Origin: JAVBMJ01 sp031551275
GTDB lineage: Bacteria; Bacteroidota; Bacteroidia; Bacteroidales; Rikenellaceae
Reading direction: 5' to 3'
DNA: 64,000 nucleotides
Assembly (NCBI GenBank): GCA_031551275.1
Contig: JAVBNX010000007.1
Span: 372,001 to 436,000 of the forward strand
Part shown: positions 40,883 to 49,769 of the stretch, piece after piece
Layout of the letters: each line of letters opens with the position of its first letter
Position numbering within the stretch: position 1 is the first letter of the stretch
Notes under the pieces: generated by a model
Seen by the model: only the letters and a program-made list of their open reading frames with translations
The model's database searches: none
What the model was told of the DNA's origin: nothing
Made by a program: the position numbers and the translations under genes

Positions 40883-41425
40883 ATGAAAAAACTTTCGACC
40901 CTCCTCTTACTCTCCCTTTTTATCGCCTCCGCCGCCAAAGCCCAGAGCGACGAGCGCATTACCGGCAGCCAGGTCTACGCCGAGATGGGCGGACCGGGCA
41001 TTTTGTTCTCCGCGAGCTATGACCGCCGTTTCAAGGCGGGGACCGACACGGGCCTGGGCTTTCGCATTGGCATGGGGATGGGCGTGAGTGATTACCACGA
41101 TTGCGGCACATCCACCTGCAGCGACTATTCGTGGAATGTCCGCTCCTATATCACATTTCCCCTGGGGCTGAACTACGTATTGGGCAAGAGCGATTCCCCC
41201 CACGCCTTCGAGGTGGGTGCGGGTGCGACGATCCTGACCCGCAAGGTTCCTTTGTACTATTACGACGATGCCAAACCGGGCAACGTGGTTGGACACCTCG
41301 CCTTCATGTACCGCAGAAAGCCCATCGACGGCGGTTTCACCTGGCGGATCGGCTTCACGCCGATCATCGGCACGAGCGGCGACATCATCCCCTCGGGCGT
41401 GGTCGGCTTCGGCTACGCCTTCTGA
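40883..41425 (+). CDS. Small outer-membrane beta-barrel protein
   Basis: The 180-residue protein has a signal peptide (KKLSTLLLLSLFIASAAKA) and alternating amphipathic strands with Gly/aromatic turns (DTGLGFRIGMGMGVSDYHDC, YITFPLGLNYVLGKSD). It ends SGVVGFGYAF, a good C-terminal barrel strand. A Cys pair (DCGTSTCSDYS) may form a disulphide. It resembles 8-stranded OmpW/OmpA-like barrels. An eight-base inverted repeat (40822-40829 / 40839-40846) lies over the end of the preceding glycosyltransferase gene, 36 bases upstream. Confidence 0.78.
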   Translation: MKKLSTLLLLSLFIASAAKAQSDERITGSQVYAEMGGPGILFSASYDRRFKAGTDTGLGFRIGMGMGVSDYHDCGTSTCSDYSWNVRSYITFPLGLNYVLGKSDSPHAFEVGAGATILTRKVPLYYYDDAKPGNVVGHLAFMYRRKPIDGGFTWRIGFTPIIGTSGDIIPSGVVGFGYAF

Positions 41426-41496
41426 CCCGCCGGGTTTAGCAAGACAATTTTGGCGTAAATTTAACGTTAGGTATGAGCATGATAGAAACTTATGCC

Positions 41497-41504
41497 TATA
41501 TTTG
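41497..41504 (+). promoter_or_regulatory. Probable -7 box (TATATTTG) of the CotH-like gene
   Basis: TATATTTG fits TAnnTTTG and lies 36 bases before the ATG at 41541. Confidence 0.5.
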
Positions 41505-41540
41505 TATTTGTGGCGTAATTTTCACTAAACCCCATCGGCA

Positions 41541-43217
41541 ATGAAAAAAGTCTACCTTCTTTCCGCCCTGCTCTCCCTGATTACAATGGCCGGTTGCCTT
41601 GACAAACCGGAGAAAGAGGAGCCCGTAGATCCCACCGACCCCAACCAACCGGCCCTTACGTCGGTGTCGTTCGAAAAGAGCAGCAACACGGCTTTATCCA
41701 AAAGCATAACCCTTCAACAGGTAGCGTCTCAGAAACTGTTCTGGGGCTACCTGCCCAACGATGTGCCCCTGACTGCCCTCAAAGCGACTTTCGTCGCCGC
41801 GAACGGGGATCTCTACATCGCCAATGCCAAGCAGCAGAGCGGTGGCTCGTCCCAGAATTACTCCTCGCCCGTGACCTTCGAGGTCCGGGGGGAAGGCACC
41901 CTGAAGGCCACCTATACCGTCAAACTCTACCCCTACACCGGGTTGCCCTACGTCTATTTCACCACCACCGAAGGCAAGGTCTTCTCCGAAACCGTCAAAA
42001 ACAAGGAGGACTGGATGGCCGCCCGGATCAACATCGACGCGCTGGGGTTGACCGGATTGGAGAATTACAACGGGGACGTAGAGCTGCGCGGCCGGGGCAA
42101 CGCCACCTGGAAACGCATGGACAAGAAGCCCTTCAACATGAAGATGGCCATCAAGGACCCCATTCTGGGCATGCCCAAGCACAAGCGCTGGTGTTTCCTG
42201 GCCAACTGGCGCGACCGGACCCTGCTGCGCAACGACGTGGCCTTCCATGTGGGACATATCCTGAGCGCGGATAAAACGGGAATGGAGTGGGCTCCCCACG
42301 GCAGCTACGCCGAGGTGGTCTTCAACGGCCAGTACATGGGCAACTACTACATCGCCGAGCACGTCCGGGTGGACAAGAACCGGGTCAACATCGACGAGAT
42401 GAACCCCGTCGACATTTCGGGCGACAACCTCACCGGGGGCTACCTGCTCGAGCTCGACTTCAACTACGACGAGGACCCCAAGTTCAAAAGCTCGGTCTTC
42501 GGTACCAAGATCATGCTGAAGAGCCCCTCGCTGGACGACGACGGCAATTTCCCGAACGAGCAGCTGAGCTACATTGCTTCCTACGTGAACAGGGTGGAGA
42601 CCCTGCTCCAGGCCAAGAACTTTTCGGACCTCTACGACAGCCTCGACATGAACTCTTTCGTCGATTTCTGGCTGGCCGCCGCGATCACGGGCAACGCCGA
42701 GTTCGACCATGTGATCGATTCCGAGAACAGCCGCGCCACCCCCGCGAGCACTTTCCTTTATAAGAAACGCCTCGGGAAGATCTACGCCGGACCCATCTGG
42801 GATTTCGACTACACAGCGTTCGCCACCGGTTCGAAAACCTACAACGGCCGCTCGACCATGATGTCCGGCTCGTGGTGGTACAAGCACCTGCTTACCGACC
42901 CTGACTTCATAGCCGCCGCCAAGGCGCGTTTCACTGCGCTCGAGACCGACCTGCGGGCGGTCCCGGCCTACATTACCGCGCAGGGAAACAAACTGGCGAA
43001 ATCAGAGGCCGTCGACCGGGCCAAGTGGCCCCTGAACGCGACGACCCTCGACGGTTTCAAAGCGACGTTGAACGGCGACGAGAACCTGACCATGGCCCCT
43101 TTCAATCAGGAAGCGACCCCGACTTACCAAGACGCCGTGAACCGGATGATTACCATCTACAACAAACGGCTGGTCAACGTGAATGCCTACCTGAATACCG
43201 GGACCTGGCCCGAGTAG
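41541..43217 (+). CDS. CotH-kinase-family lipoprotein
   Basis: The 558-residue protein has a lipobox (MAGC, cysteine at residue 19), then a beta-rich linker domain, then the CotH-type kinase-like domain. Motifs visible are VELRGRGNATWKRMDKKPFN (about residues 180-199), GMPKHKRWCFLANWRDRTLLRND, NYYIAEHVRVDKNRVNI, LTGGYLLELDFNYDE and GPIWDFDYTA. CotH proteins are protein kinase-like and phosphorylate spore-coat or secreted proteins in other bacteria. The domain's activity here is inferred. An outer-membrane or periplasmic face is likely from the lipoprotein signal. Confidence 0.87.
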   Translation: MKKVYLLSALLSLITMAGCLDKPEKEEPVDPTDPNQPALTSVSFEKSSNTALSKSITLQQVASQKLFWGYLPNDVPLTALKATFVAANGDLYIANAKQQSGGSSQNYSSPVTFEVRGEGTLKATYTVKLYPYTGLPYVYFTTTEGKVFSETVKNKEDWMAARINIDALGLTGLENYNGDVELRGRGNATWKRMDKKPFNMKMAIKDPILGMPKHKRWCFLANWRDRTLLRNDVAFHVGHILSADKTGMEWAPHGSYAEVVFNGQYMGNYYIAEHVRVDKNRVNIDEMNPVDISGDNLTGGYLLELDFNYDEDPKFKSSVFGTKIMLKSPSLDDDGNFPNEQLSYIASYVNRVETLLQAKNFSDLYDSLDMNSFVDFWLAAAITGNAEFDHVIDSENSRATPASTFLYKKRLGKIYAGPIWDFDYTAFATGSKTYNGRSTMMSGSWWYKHLLTDPDFIAAAKARFTALETDLRAVPAYITAQGNKLAKSEAVDRAKWPLNATTLDGFKATLNGDENLTMAPFNQEATPTYQDAVNRMITIYNKRLVNVNAYLNTGTWPE

Positions 43218-43254
43218 GGCCCGTCCCGGAAACAACCCTCCCGGAAGCAGCCCC

Positions 43255-43674
43255 TTACGCCTTCTTCTTAAACCCCGCGACCGCCAACGCGTCGGGCAGT
43301 TGCCGTGATGAGCGAACGTCCAGGATCAGCGGGATCAGTTTCCCGACGGGTTTCCCCGCCGCAAACCCGGCCTTGATCCCCTCGTCGATGTCGAGCGCCG
43401 CGATCCCGTCCCGGTGTTTCTCGGTAAAGAAAAAGCTCACCCTGAAAAACCCGTCCCAGACCGAGAGCCACATCACGGTCTTTTTCTTATCGACCACTTT
43501 GCAGAGCCAAGCCTTCCCGTCGTTGTAGTACCGCCACTCGGGGACAAGCCCGAATTCAGGCCCCCTGATCATCATGATCCATTGCTCGAAAGCGGGATAG
43601 CTTCCCTTGAGCGCATCCTCCAAAACACCCTCGTCCGGGAAGATTCCCGGATCCCTGAGCAGTTGCCCTTCCAT
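43255..43674 (-). CDS. DUF3788 family protein
   Basis: The 139-residue protein matches DUF3788: an N-terminal IFPDEGVLEDAL, a central GLVPEWRYYNDGKAWLCKV and the WLSVWDGFFRVSFFFTEK strand pair. Structure-based relatives are of unknown function. There is no signal peptide. The start at 43674 lies two bases from a repeat element (43677-43906), so its promoter must come from, or lie beyond, that element. Confidence 0.85.
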   Translation of the reverse strand: MEGQLLRDPGIFPDEGVLEDALKGSYPAFEQWIMMIRGPEFGLVPEWRYYNDGKAWLCKVVDKKKTVMWLSVWDGFFRVSFFFTEKHRDGIAALDIDEGIKAGFAAGKPVGKLIPLILDVRSSRQLPDALAVAGFKKKA

Positions 43675-43676
43675 AG

Positions 43677-43906
43677 TTAACGTGAGTCCGGGATAAGAAC
43701 TCGTTTTAAGTCATTCGTTTTCTGTATGTTGTTCGCGAGTTCTTATCCCGGACTCGCGTTAAGGGGCTTTCACAGCCCCTTTTTATGTTCGATCACCCCT
43801 CCCACACCCTCCCCTACCCGTAGGGGAGGGCTTTGTCGCAGCCTGAAGGCTGCTCCCCAACGGAATGAGTTCGTTATTGCGCTTCGCTTATCCCGAACTC
43901 ACGTTA
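43677..43906. repeat. MITE-like element with terminal inverted repeats
   Basis: A 27-base sequence at 43677-43703 (TTAACGTGAGTCCGGGATAAG, then AACTCG) is repeated inverted at 43736-43762 with one mismatch. A third copy of its outer half (CTTATCCCGAACTCACGTTA) lies in inverted orientation at 43887-43906. The whole block thus has TTAACGTGAG-type ends. It encloses a copy of the dispersed GC-rich repeat (43790-43830) and a hairpin at about 43840-43854. No transposase frame is visible, and a target duplication is not evident. Confidence 0.65.
43790..43830 (-). repeat. Dispersed GC-rich hairpin repeat, copy B
   Basis: On the minus strand this reads CCCTCCCCTACGGGTAGGGG followed by AGGGTGTGGGAGGGGTGATCG, almost the same as the core at 12794-12833. 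It sits inside the MITE-like element. Confidence 0.7.
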
Positions 43907-43917
43907 GTTATAGGGTT

Positions 43918-44928
43918 TTAATACAGGTACTTGTCCCTCAAAACGGCGAGCTCTTTCTCCCCGAGGCCGAACTCCTTTTGGAAGTAGACCTCCATCGAGC
44001 CGTAGCGTTCGATGGCCGATTCGAGCGCGCTCTCCAGGTAGGTGGAGGAGACCTGCATCATCAGTTCGAACTGGTCGAGTTTCTCCTCGCTGTCGAGCCA
44101 CGGGGCCAACTTTTCCATGAACCGCGTGTTGCACACCCCGATAAACCGGTTGCTGGCCAGGTAGTCTTCCAATACCGCCTCCTGCGATACGCCGAGGATC
44201 AGCAAGAGGATCGCCGACCCCATGCCCGCCCGGTCCTTGCCCGACTCGCAGTGCTGGAGCATGGGTGTGTGCCCCTCTTCCAGCGCCTTGACCATCGCGG
44301 TAAAGGCCTCGTTCTTGAATACCATATCGCGGTAACCGTGTACCATGATCTCGGTCAGCGAGTTAAATCCGGTGTAGCGGTCGGGGTTCTTGAGCATATT
44401 GCCCGGGCTTACCCCGCCCAATGTGGAGTCGATCCCCGGCATGGCCGATATGTTGACCACCTGCCGTGCGATGCCCTGATCGTCCGGCTCGGCTTTGGAG
44501 GTCGCCTCCCCGCGCCAGTCGAACACGGTGTCGATCCCCAGCGAGCGGACCAACGCGGAGTCGTGTTCGTTGAGCTTGTGCAGCGCCCCGGAGCGGAAGA
44601 AGGTGCCCCATTTGACCGTGCGTCCGTCCTCGGTGGGATAGCCGCCCAGATCGCGGAAGTTGCAGATCCCCGTCATGGGAAGCTCCCTTTCGCCGACCAT
44701 CTGCTGTTGCATCCCCTCGCTTTTGAGGATAAAGTAAACCCTCTGCCCGGGCGCGGGATCCTCGACGGTGTACTCCGCGTCGCTGACCGAGGCCAGGAAT
44801 ATCTGTTGTCCATCGATCTCGGGACGCGTATTGTAATATACCCGCACGACTTTGCGGTCGGGATTGCTCCAACTGACAGTCAGGAAGTTATGGTTGCGCT
44901 TGCAGGCTAAATTCTCGAATGTGGACAT
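43918..44928 (-). CDS. Tyrosine phosphatase with N-terminal fibronectin-like domain
   Basis: The 336-residue protein has a Cys-based phosphatase motif HCESGKDRAG (HCx5R), with ICNFRDLGGYPTEDGR and WGTFFRSGALHKLN, matching the tyrosine/serine phosphatase family related to Mycobacterium PtpB. An N-terminal region of about 90 residues (FLTVSWSNPDRKVVRVYYN through PGQRVYFILKSEG) looks like a fibronectin type III-like domain. No signal peptide is present, so a cytoplasmic location is expected. It has a -7 box 22 bases upstream and ends eleven bases from the repeat element. Confidence 0.88.
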   Translation of the reverse strand: MSTFENLACKRNHNFLTVSWSNPDRKVVRVYYNTRPEIDGQQIFLASVSDAEYTVEDPAPGQRVYFILKSEGMQQQMVGERELPMTGICNFRDLGGYPTEDGRTVKWGTFFRSGALHKLNEHDSALVRSLGIDTVFDWRGEATSKAEPDDQGIARQVVNISAMPGIDSTLGGVSPGNMLKNPDRYTGFNSLTEIMVHGYRDMVFKNEAFTAMVKALEEGHTPMLQHCESGKDRAGMGSAILLLILGVSQEAVLEDYLASNRFIGVCNTRFMEKLAPWLDSEEKLDQFELMMQVSSTYLESALESAIERYGSMEVYFQKEFGLGEKELAVLRDKYLY

Positions 44929-44950
44929 AAGCGGGGTGTGTGGTGGGGCG

Positions 44951-44958
44951 CAAAGATA
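44951..44958 (-). promoter_or_regulatory. Probable -7 box (TATCTTTG) of the phosphatase gene
   Basis: The minus-strand TATCTTTG (44958 to 44951) lies 22 bases before the start at 44928. Confidence 0.5.
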
Positions 44959-44983
44959 AGCAATATTTCAATCGCAGCAATTA

Positions 44984-46111
44984 TTATGCCTTCTTGCGGT
45001 ACCCCGCGACCATCCAGGTCCCGAATACGGCCACGAAAACGATCAGCGCGCCCCATTGCCCCCGCAACTCGTACAGGGAACTTCCTTTCAGGAATATCCG
45101 CCTCATGCACTCGATAAAGTACTTCAACGGGTTGGCGACGGTAATGGCTTTCGCCCACCCGGGCATACTGTCCACGGGAGTGAACAGCCCGCTCATCAGC
45201 ATCATTACTACCACGAAGAAGACCATCAAAAACATGGCCTGCTGCATGGTGGCCGAGTAGTTGGAGATTACCAGCCCCATGGCCGATATGGCCACGATAA
45301 ACAAAAGCGCGCAGAAGTAGATCGACCACAAACTCCCCCTGGCCACCAACCCGTAGACGGGCCAGACCACCAGCAAACTGAGGCTCAGCACCACGAATCC
45401 GATGATCCAGAAGGTCGACAGCTTAGCCAGCAGGAAGCTGAACCGGCTTACCGGCGTGACGTTGATCTGCTCGATGGTCCCTTTCTCCTTCTCCGCCACC
45501 AGGTTGATGGCGGGCAGCAAACCGCACAGCATGGTCAGCAGCATGACCATCAACGCCGGGATCATAAAGATCTTGTAGTCCTGCCTGGGGTTGTACAGCT
45601 CCCTGGGTATCAATTCGATCGCCGGCCCAGACGCCACCCCGGCCGCCGATCCCGCCGCCACCCCGGCCGCCACGCGCAGCTCCTCGCTGAATCCCCCCAG
45701 CACGCCCGCCATGTAGTTGCTCGCCAGCGCCCCCTTGGTGCCGTTGAGCGTGTTGACCGTGATCATGGCCCGCGCGGGCGACCCGTTTTCCAACTCTTTT
45801 TCAAACCCCGCCGGGATCTCCAAAATCAAATCCGCCCGGCCGTGCTCGATCTCGTTTAGCGCGCTCTTGTAGTCGAACACCTCGTCCGCGAACTTGAAAT
45901 AGGAGCTCGCCGCCAATTTCCCCACCAGCCGCTGCGAAGTTTGCGTACGGTCCGCGTCGACGACCACCGTTTTGATATCCTTGACCTCCATGTTGGCCAC
46001 CCACGGGAAGATCAGCATGGCCAGGCACGGGAACCCGACCATCAGCTTGGGCAGGAAGGGGTTTCGGAAGAACTGCCGGAACTCTTTGTCTATCAGGTAG
46101 CGTAGTATCAT
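44984..46111 (-). CDS. ABC-2 type transporter permease (YbhR-like)
   Basis: The 375-residue permease has one N-terminal membrane segment, a large extracytoplasmic domain (about residues 45-175; IKTVVVDADRTQTSQRLVGK), and five membrane segments to the C-terminus. The motif AEKEKGTIEQINVTPVSRF between segments 2 and 3 is typical of ABC-2 exporters with a long periplasmic loop. It is the last gene of the leftward export operon, translationally overlapped with the companion permease by four bases. Together the two permeases should form the membrane channel. Confidence 0.93.
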   Translation of the reverse strand: MILRYLIDKEFRQFFRNPFLPKLMVGFPCLAMLIFPWVANMEVKDIKTVVVDADRTQTSQRLVGKLAASSYFKFADEVFDYKSALNEIEHGRADLILEIPAGFEKELENGSPARAMITVNTLNGTKGALASNYMAGVLGGFSEELRVAAGVAAGSAAGVASGPAIELIPRELYNPRQDYKIFMIPALMVMLLTMLCGLLPAINLVAEKEKGTIEQINVTPVSRFSFLLAKLSTFWIIGFVVLSLSLLVVWPVYGLVARGSLWSIYFCALLFIVAISAMGLVISNYSATMQQAMFLMVFFVVVMMLMSGLFTPVDSMPGWAKAITVANPLKYFIECMRRIFLKGSSLYELRGQWGALIVFVAVFGTWMVAGYRKKA

Positions 46112-47229
46112 TGCAGCCTCGGGTTTATTTTTTTCACACTGGCCGCCAAAAGTGCGACCGCCATACCGCCCAGGATTAGTATGTCCTTTGCCACCAACTC
46201 GATCCCCGCGCCCTGGATCATCACCTTGCGCACCGCGTCAATAAACCACCTGGCCGGAACGATGCACGAGAGCGCGCGCAATATCCCCGGCATATTCTCC
46301 ACGGGAAACAGCAGCCCCGAGAGCATCATGGTGGGCATCATTACCCCGAGCCCCGCCGCCATCATGGCGACCACCTGGGTCTGCGCAATCGAGGAGATCA
46401 AAAGCCCCAGCGCCAGCGACACGCTCACCATCAACAGCGAGAGCAGCCCGAGCAACGCCAAATTACCCTGCAAGGGCACCCCGAGCACGAACACCGAGAG
46501 CAAAACAATGGTTATCACGTTGATACACGACAAAACCATGTAAGGGATCGCCTTGGCCGTGATGATGGTAATCGGCCTGACGGGCGATACGAGCAGCGTC
46601 TCCATGGTCCCGGTCTCCTTCTCCCGCACGATGGAGATGGCGGTCATCAGTGAGCAGATCAGCATCAGGATAAACCCCATCACGCCCGGCACAAAGTTGT
46701 AGGCGCTCTTCATCCCCGGGTTGTACAACAGCTTGATCTCCGGCACGATGGTAAAGGCGGGCATCTGCGCATTGCCGCCCGTCCCCGCCGCGTTTTCCTG
46801 CGCCATGGATGCGAACACCCCCGTCGCGTAGTTGATGAGCGTGGTCGCCGTGTTGGGATCGGTCCCGTCGACCAGCAACTGCACCTGCCCCCTCTCGCCG
46901 AGCGCCACCCTCTTTTCGAGCCCCTGCTCCAACACCACCACGATATCCGCCTGCCGCGTACGGAACAGCGCGTCCGCGTCGACGGCCGAACGGCGCACCT
47001 CTTTCAGATCGAAGTAGTAATTCCCCCGGAACCGCTCGACGATCTTCTCGGTCAGCGGGGTGGGGGAGGGGTCCACCACCATCAGCTTGACGTTGTTGAT
47101 CTCGGTGGTCAGCGCAAACCCGAACAGGATGATCATTACCACCGGCATCGCCAGCAGGATAAGCACAGACCGCCTGTCCCGCATGATGTGCAGGAACTCC
47201 TTTTTGACGAATGCACTGAACTCCCTCAT
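46108..47229 (-). CDS. ABC-2 type transporter permease (YbhS-like)
   Basis: The 373-residue permease is a paralogue of the adjacent one with the same plan: first helix (SVLILLAMPVVMIILFGFAL), a large extracytoplasmic domain (LMVVDPSPTPLTEKIVERF), then five membrane segments with the VREKETGTMETLLVSPVRP motif. A heterodimer with the next permease is likely. It lies three bases after the ATPase gene at 47233. Confidence 0.93.
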   Translation of the reverse strand: MREFSAFVKKEFLHIMRDRRSVLILLAMPVVMIILFGFALTTEINNVKLMVVDPSPTPLTEKIVERFRGNYYFDLKEVRRSAVDADALFRTRQADIVVVLEQGLEKRVALGERGQVQLLVDGTDPNTATTLINYATGVFASMAQENAAGTGGNAQMPAFTIVPEIKLLYNPGMKSAYNFVPGVMGFILMLICSLMTAISIVREKETGTMETLLVSPVRPITIITAKAIPYMVLSCINVITIVLLSVFVLGVPLQGNLALLGLLSLLMVSVSLALGLLISSIAQTQVVAMMAAGLGVMMPTMMLSGLLFPVENMPGILRALSCIVPARWFIDAVRKVMIQGAGIELVAKDILILGGMAVALLAASVKKINPRLQ

Positions 47230-47232
47230 GAT

Positions 47233-47973
47233 TTATTCACTTCTTACGGCTTTTCGCGCCAACTGCGTAAACACCTCGTCGAACGTCTCCACCCCGAACT
47301 GCCGCCGCAGGTTTTTGGGGCTGTCCAGTGCCTCGATCCGTCCGTCCACCATGATCGACACCCGGTTGCAGTACTCCGCCTCGTCCATGTAGTGGGTGGT
47401 CACGAAGACCGTGATCCCTTTCTGGGCTGCCGCGTAGATCAACTCCCAGAACCTGCGCCGCGTATCGGGGTCGACCCCGCCCGTGGGCTCGTCGAGGAAG
47501 ACGACCTGCGGGGAGTGGAGGATGGCCGACGAGAAGGCCAGCTTCTGCTTCCACCCCATCGGCAAATCGACGACCAGCGAATCCCTCACCTCGCTGAAAC
47601 CCAATTCCGTGAGCATCCCCTCGCCCTTCTCTTTGACCTGCGCTTTATTCAGCCCGTAGATCGACCCGAACAGACGGATATTCTCCCACACGGTCAGATC
47701 CTCATACAGCGAAAACTTCTGGCTCATGTACCCGATGCTTTTGCGCACCTTGCCCGGTTGTTTTGCGATATCGAACCCTGCCACCGTGGCCGACCCGGCG
47801 GTGGGCCGCGAGAGGGCGCACAGCATCTTCATCGCCGTGGTCTTTCCCGCGCCGTTGGCCCCCAGGAAGCCGAATATCTCGCCTTTGCCCACCTCGAAAG
47901 AGATGTTGTCCACGGCGGTAAAGTCGCCGAAGCGTTTGACCAGGCCCTTGGCCGTTATCGCGTAGTCGCTCAT
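47233..47973 (-). CDS. ABC transporter ATPase subunit (degenerate signature motif)
   Basis: ATG 47973 (MSDYAITAKGLVKRFGDFTAV) is chosen by the four-base overlap with the upstream gene and the standard N-terminus; the longer frame overlaps the other ATPase. The 246-residue protein has Walker A GANGAGKTT, Walker B VVFLDEPTGGVD and H-loop VTTHYMDEA. The signature motif, usually LSGGQ, is LPMGWKQ. This is the form I associate with the C-terminal half of YbhF-type ATPases. It probably pairs with the other ATPase of this operon. Confidence 0.93.
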   Translation of the reverse strand: MSDYAITAKGLVKRFGDFTAVDNISFEVGKGEIFGFLGANGAGKTTAMKMLCALSRPTAGSATVAGFDIAKQPGKVRKSIGYMSQKFSLYEDLTVWENIRLFGSIYGLNKAQVKEKGEGMLTELGFSEVRDSLVVDLPMGWKQKLAFSSAILHSPQVVFLDEPTGGVDPDTRRRFWELIYAAAQKGITVFVTTHYMDEAEYCNRVSIMVDGRIEALDSPKNLRRQFGVETFDEVFTQLARKAVRSE

Positions 47974-48869
47974 TTGAGTTTCATGTAATAGTCCTCGATG
48001 GTCGGGACGATGCGCCGCACTTCGCACGGCACCCCATCCAACCCGTCTTTCAAATCCCCTTCCGTAAAACCCTCTTTCAGAGTGATATGGTGCGCATCCC
48101 CGAACGTGTATGCACTCTCCACGCACCCCAGCTCCCTGATCTTCAACAGCAACGGGTACATATCCTCCCCGCTGGCCGCGTAGAGCGCGACGGGGAAGCG
48201 TGCGATCAGGTTCTGCGGCGTGTCGGCCTCCATGATCCGTCCCTCCTTGACCAGCGCCACCCTGTCGCAGCGCGTCGCCTCGTCCATGTAGGGCGTCGAT
48301 ACGACCATGCCGATCCCGTCCTTTTTCAGCTCCGCGAGAATGTCCCAGAACTCCTTGCGCGAGACCGGGTCGACCCCCGTGGTGGGCTCGTCCAGCAGCA
48401 GCGCCCCGGGATGGTGGACCAGCGCGCAGCACAGCGCCAGCTTCTGCTTCATCCCCCCCGACAGCGCCCCGGCCTTGCGCCCCGCAAAGGGCTCGAGGTG
48501 GGAGTATATGCTTTTGATCCGTTCGTAATTCTTTTCTACGGTCGTCCCGAACAGCGTGGCGAAGAACTCCAAATTCTCTTTCACGCTCAGATCGGGGTAC
48601 AGCGAAAATTTCCCCGGCATATACCCCACCTTGTTGCGTATCTGCCGGAACTCTTTGACCGTATCGTGCCCCATCACCGTGGCCGATCCCGAGTCGGGGA
48701 GCAGCAGCGTGGCCAGGATGCGGATCAGCGTGGTCTTTCCCGCCCCGTCGGTCCCGATCAACCCGAGGATCTCCCCGCGCGCCACCTCGAGGCTCGCCTC
48801 CTTGAGCGCCTCGATCTGCCCGTACCTCTTGCCGAGCGAGCGTGCCACTATGACCGGACTTTCCGCCAT
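47970..48869 (-). CDS. ABC transporter ATPase subunit (with intact signature motif)
   Basis: The 299-residue protein has Walker A GTDGAGKTT, signature LSGGMKQK, Walker B LLLDEPTTGVDP, and STPYMDEA in place of the usual H-loop histidine (Pro instead of His). It therefore lacks one canonical feature and its partner lacks another, so they are complementary. The C-terminal extension (about residues 230-299) includes a beta-rich part ending CEVRRIVPTIEDYYMKLK. It follows the HlyD gene by 12 bases and overlaps the next ATPase gene by four. Confidence 0.93.
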   Translation of the reverse strand: MAESPVIVARSLGKRYGQIEALKEASLEVARGEILGLIGTDGAGKTTLIRILATLLLPDSGSATVMGHDTVKEFRQIRNKVGYMPGKFSLYPDLSVKENLEFFATLFGTTVEKNYERIKSIYSHLEPFAGRKAGALSGGMKQKLALCCALVHHPGALLLDEPTTGVDPVSRKEFWDILAELKKDGIGMVVSTPYMDEATRCDRVALVKEGRIMEADTPQNLIARFPVALYAASGEDMYPLLLKIRELGCVESAYTFGDAHHITLKEGFTEGDLKDGLDGVPCEVRRIVPTIEDYYMKLK

Positions 48870-48881
48870 GGCTTCGACCCG

Positions 48882-49769
48882 TTATTCGAACACCGTTTCG
48901 CCGTACATCCCGATCTTGAGGTAGCCGTCTGTCCTGACGGCGATCTTGACCGCGTAGACCATGTTGGCCCTCTCGTCCCTCATCTGGATCGTCTTGGGCG
49001 TGAACTCCGCCCGGTCCGCGATCCAGACAACCGTACCCTCGTATTCGCGCTGTTCGTTCTCCCCGAAATCGGAGTAGACGGCCGCCTTACCTCCCAATTT
49101 GACCTTGGTCAACTGGTCGGCCGAGACATAGGCCCGCAAATAGATGTTCTCCATGTCCGCGATCTTGTACAACGGCCTGCCCGGGGCGGTGACCTCGTAC
49201 CGCTCGGCGTACTTGGCCGTGACCACCCCCGCGCCGGGGTTGACGATCCGGCTTCTGACCAGTTGGTCGTCCACGATGGCGATCTGCGCGTCGAGGGCCT
49301 GTGCCTGCGAATCCGCGCTGCCCACTCCCGTGGATAGCGAGTTGCGCTGCGCCGCCAACTGGCTTTTGGCCATATCGAGCTTGCTTCTCATCTCGTCCAA
49401 CTGCTGGGTGGTGGCCGCCCCGCCCGCCACCAGCTTCTCCAACCTCGCTTTCTCGCGCTCCAGGCTGGCGATCTGGTCCTGCGTGGCCCGGATCTGGGTC
49501 TGCACGTCGGGCAACCCTTTTTTCACGGCGTTGCGCGAGGCGACCAACTGCTGTTTCTGCAAATAAAGTTGCACCGTATCGACGTATCCGACCGTTTGGC
49601 CGGCCGCGAGCACATCGCCCTCGTTGATGGAAAACTCCCGCAACACGCCCGGCGTCTGGGCCGATATCACGGTCTCCACGGCCTCGAAAGCCCCCGAAGC
49701 GTCGCTCTTGAAGCTCTCCCTGCAACCGGCCAGGGCCGCAGCCGCGATTATAAACAAACTCTTTCTCAT
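48882..49769 (-). CDS. HlyD-type membrane fusion lipoprotein
   Basis: The 295-residue periplasmic adaptor has a lipoprotein-like signal (SLFIIAAAALAGC) and the HlyD/YbhG plan. It starts with a lipoyl-like half (FSINEGDVLAAGQTVGYVDT), continues with a coiled-coil hairpin (about residues 75-140; QLDEMRSKLDMAKSQLAA), and returns with PGAGVVTAKYAERYEVTAPG and a beta-barrel. It should bridge the inner-membrane ABC complex to the TolC-type outer-membrane protein. The start overlaps the TolC-like gene by four bases. Confidence 0.93.
   Translation of the reverse strand: MRKSLFIIAAAALAGCRESFKSDASGAFEAVETVISAQTPGVLREFSINEGDVLAAGQTVGYVDTVQLYLQKQQLVASRNAVKKGLPDVQTQIRATQDQIASLEREKARLEKLVAGGAATTQQLDEMRSKLDMAKSQLAAQRNSLSTGVGSADSQAQALDAQIAIVDDQLVRSRIVNPGAGVVTAKYAERYEVTAPGRPLYKIADMENIYLRAYVSADQLTKVKLGGKAAVYSDFGENEQREYEGTVVWIADRAEFTPKTIQMRDERANMVYAVKIAVRTDGYLKIGMYGETVFE

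Noticed and set aside
47974..48432. A 5' extension of the second ATPase gene over the first.
   Set aside because: The standard ATPase start MSDYAITAKGLVKRF lies at 47973 with the usual four-base overlap, and the extension has no family sequence.
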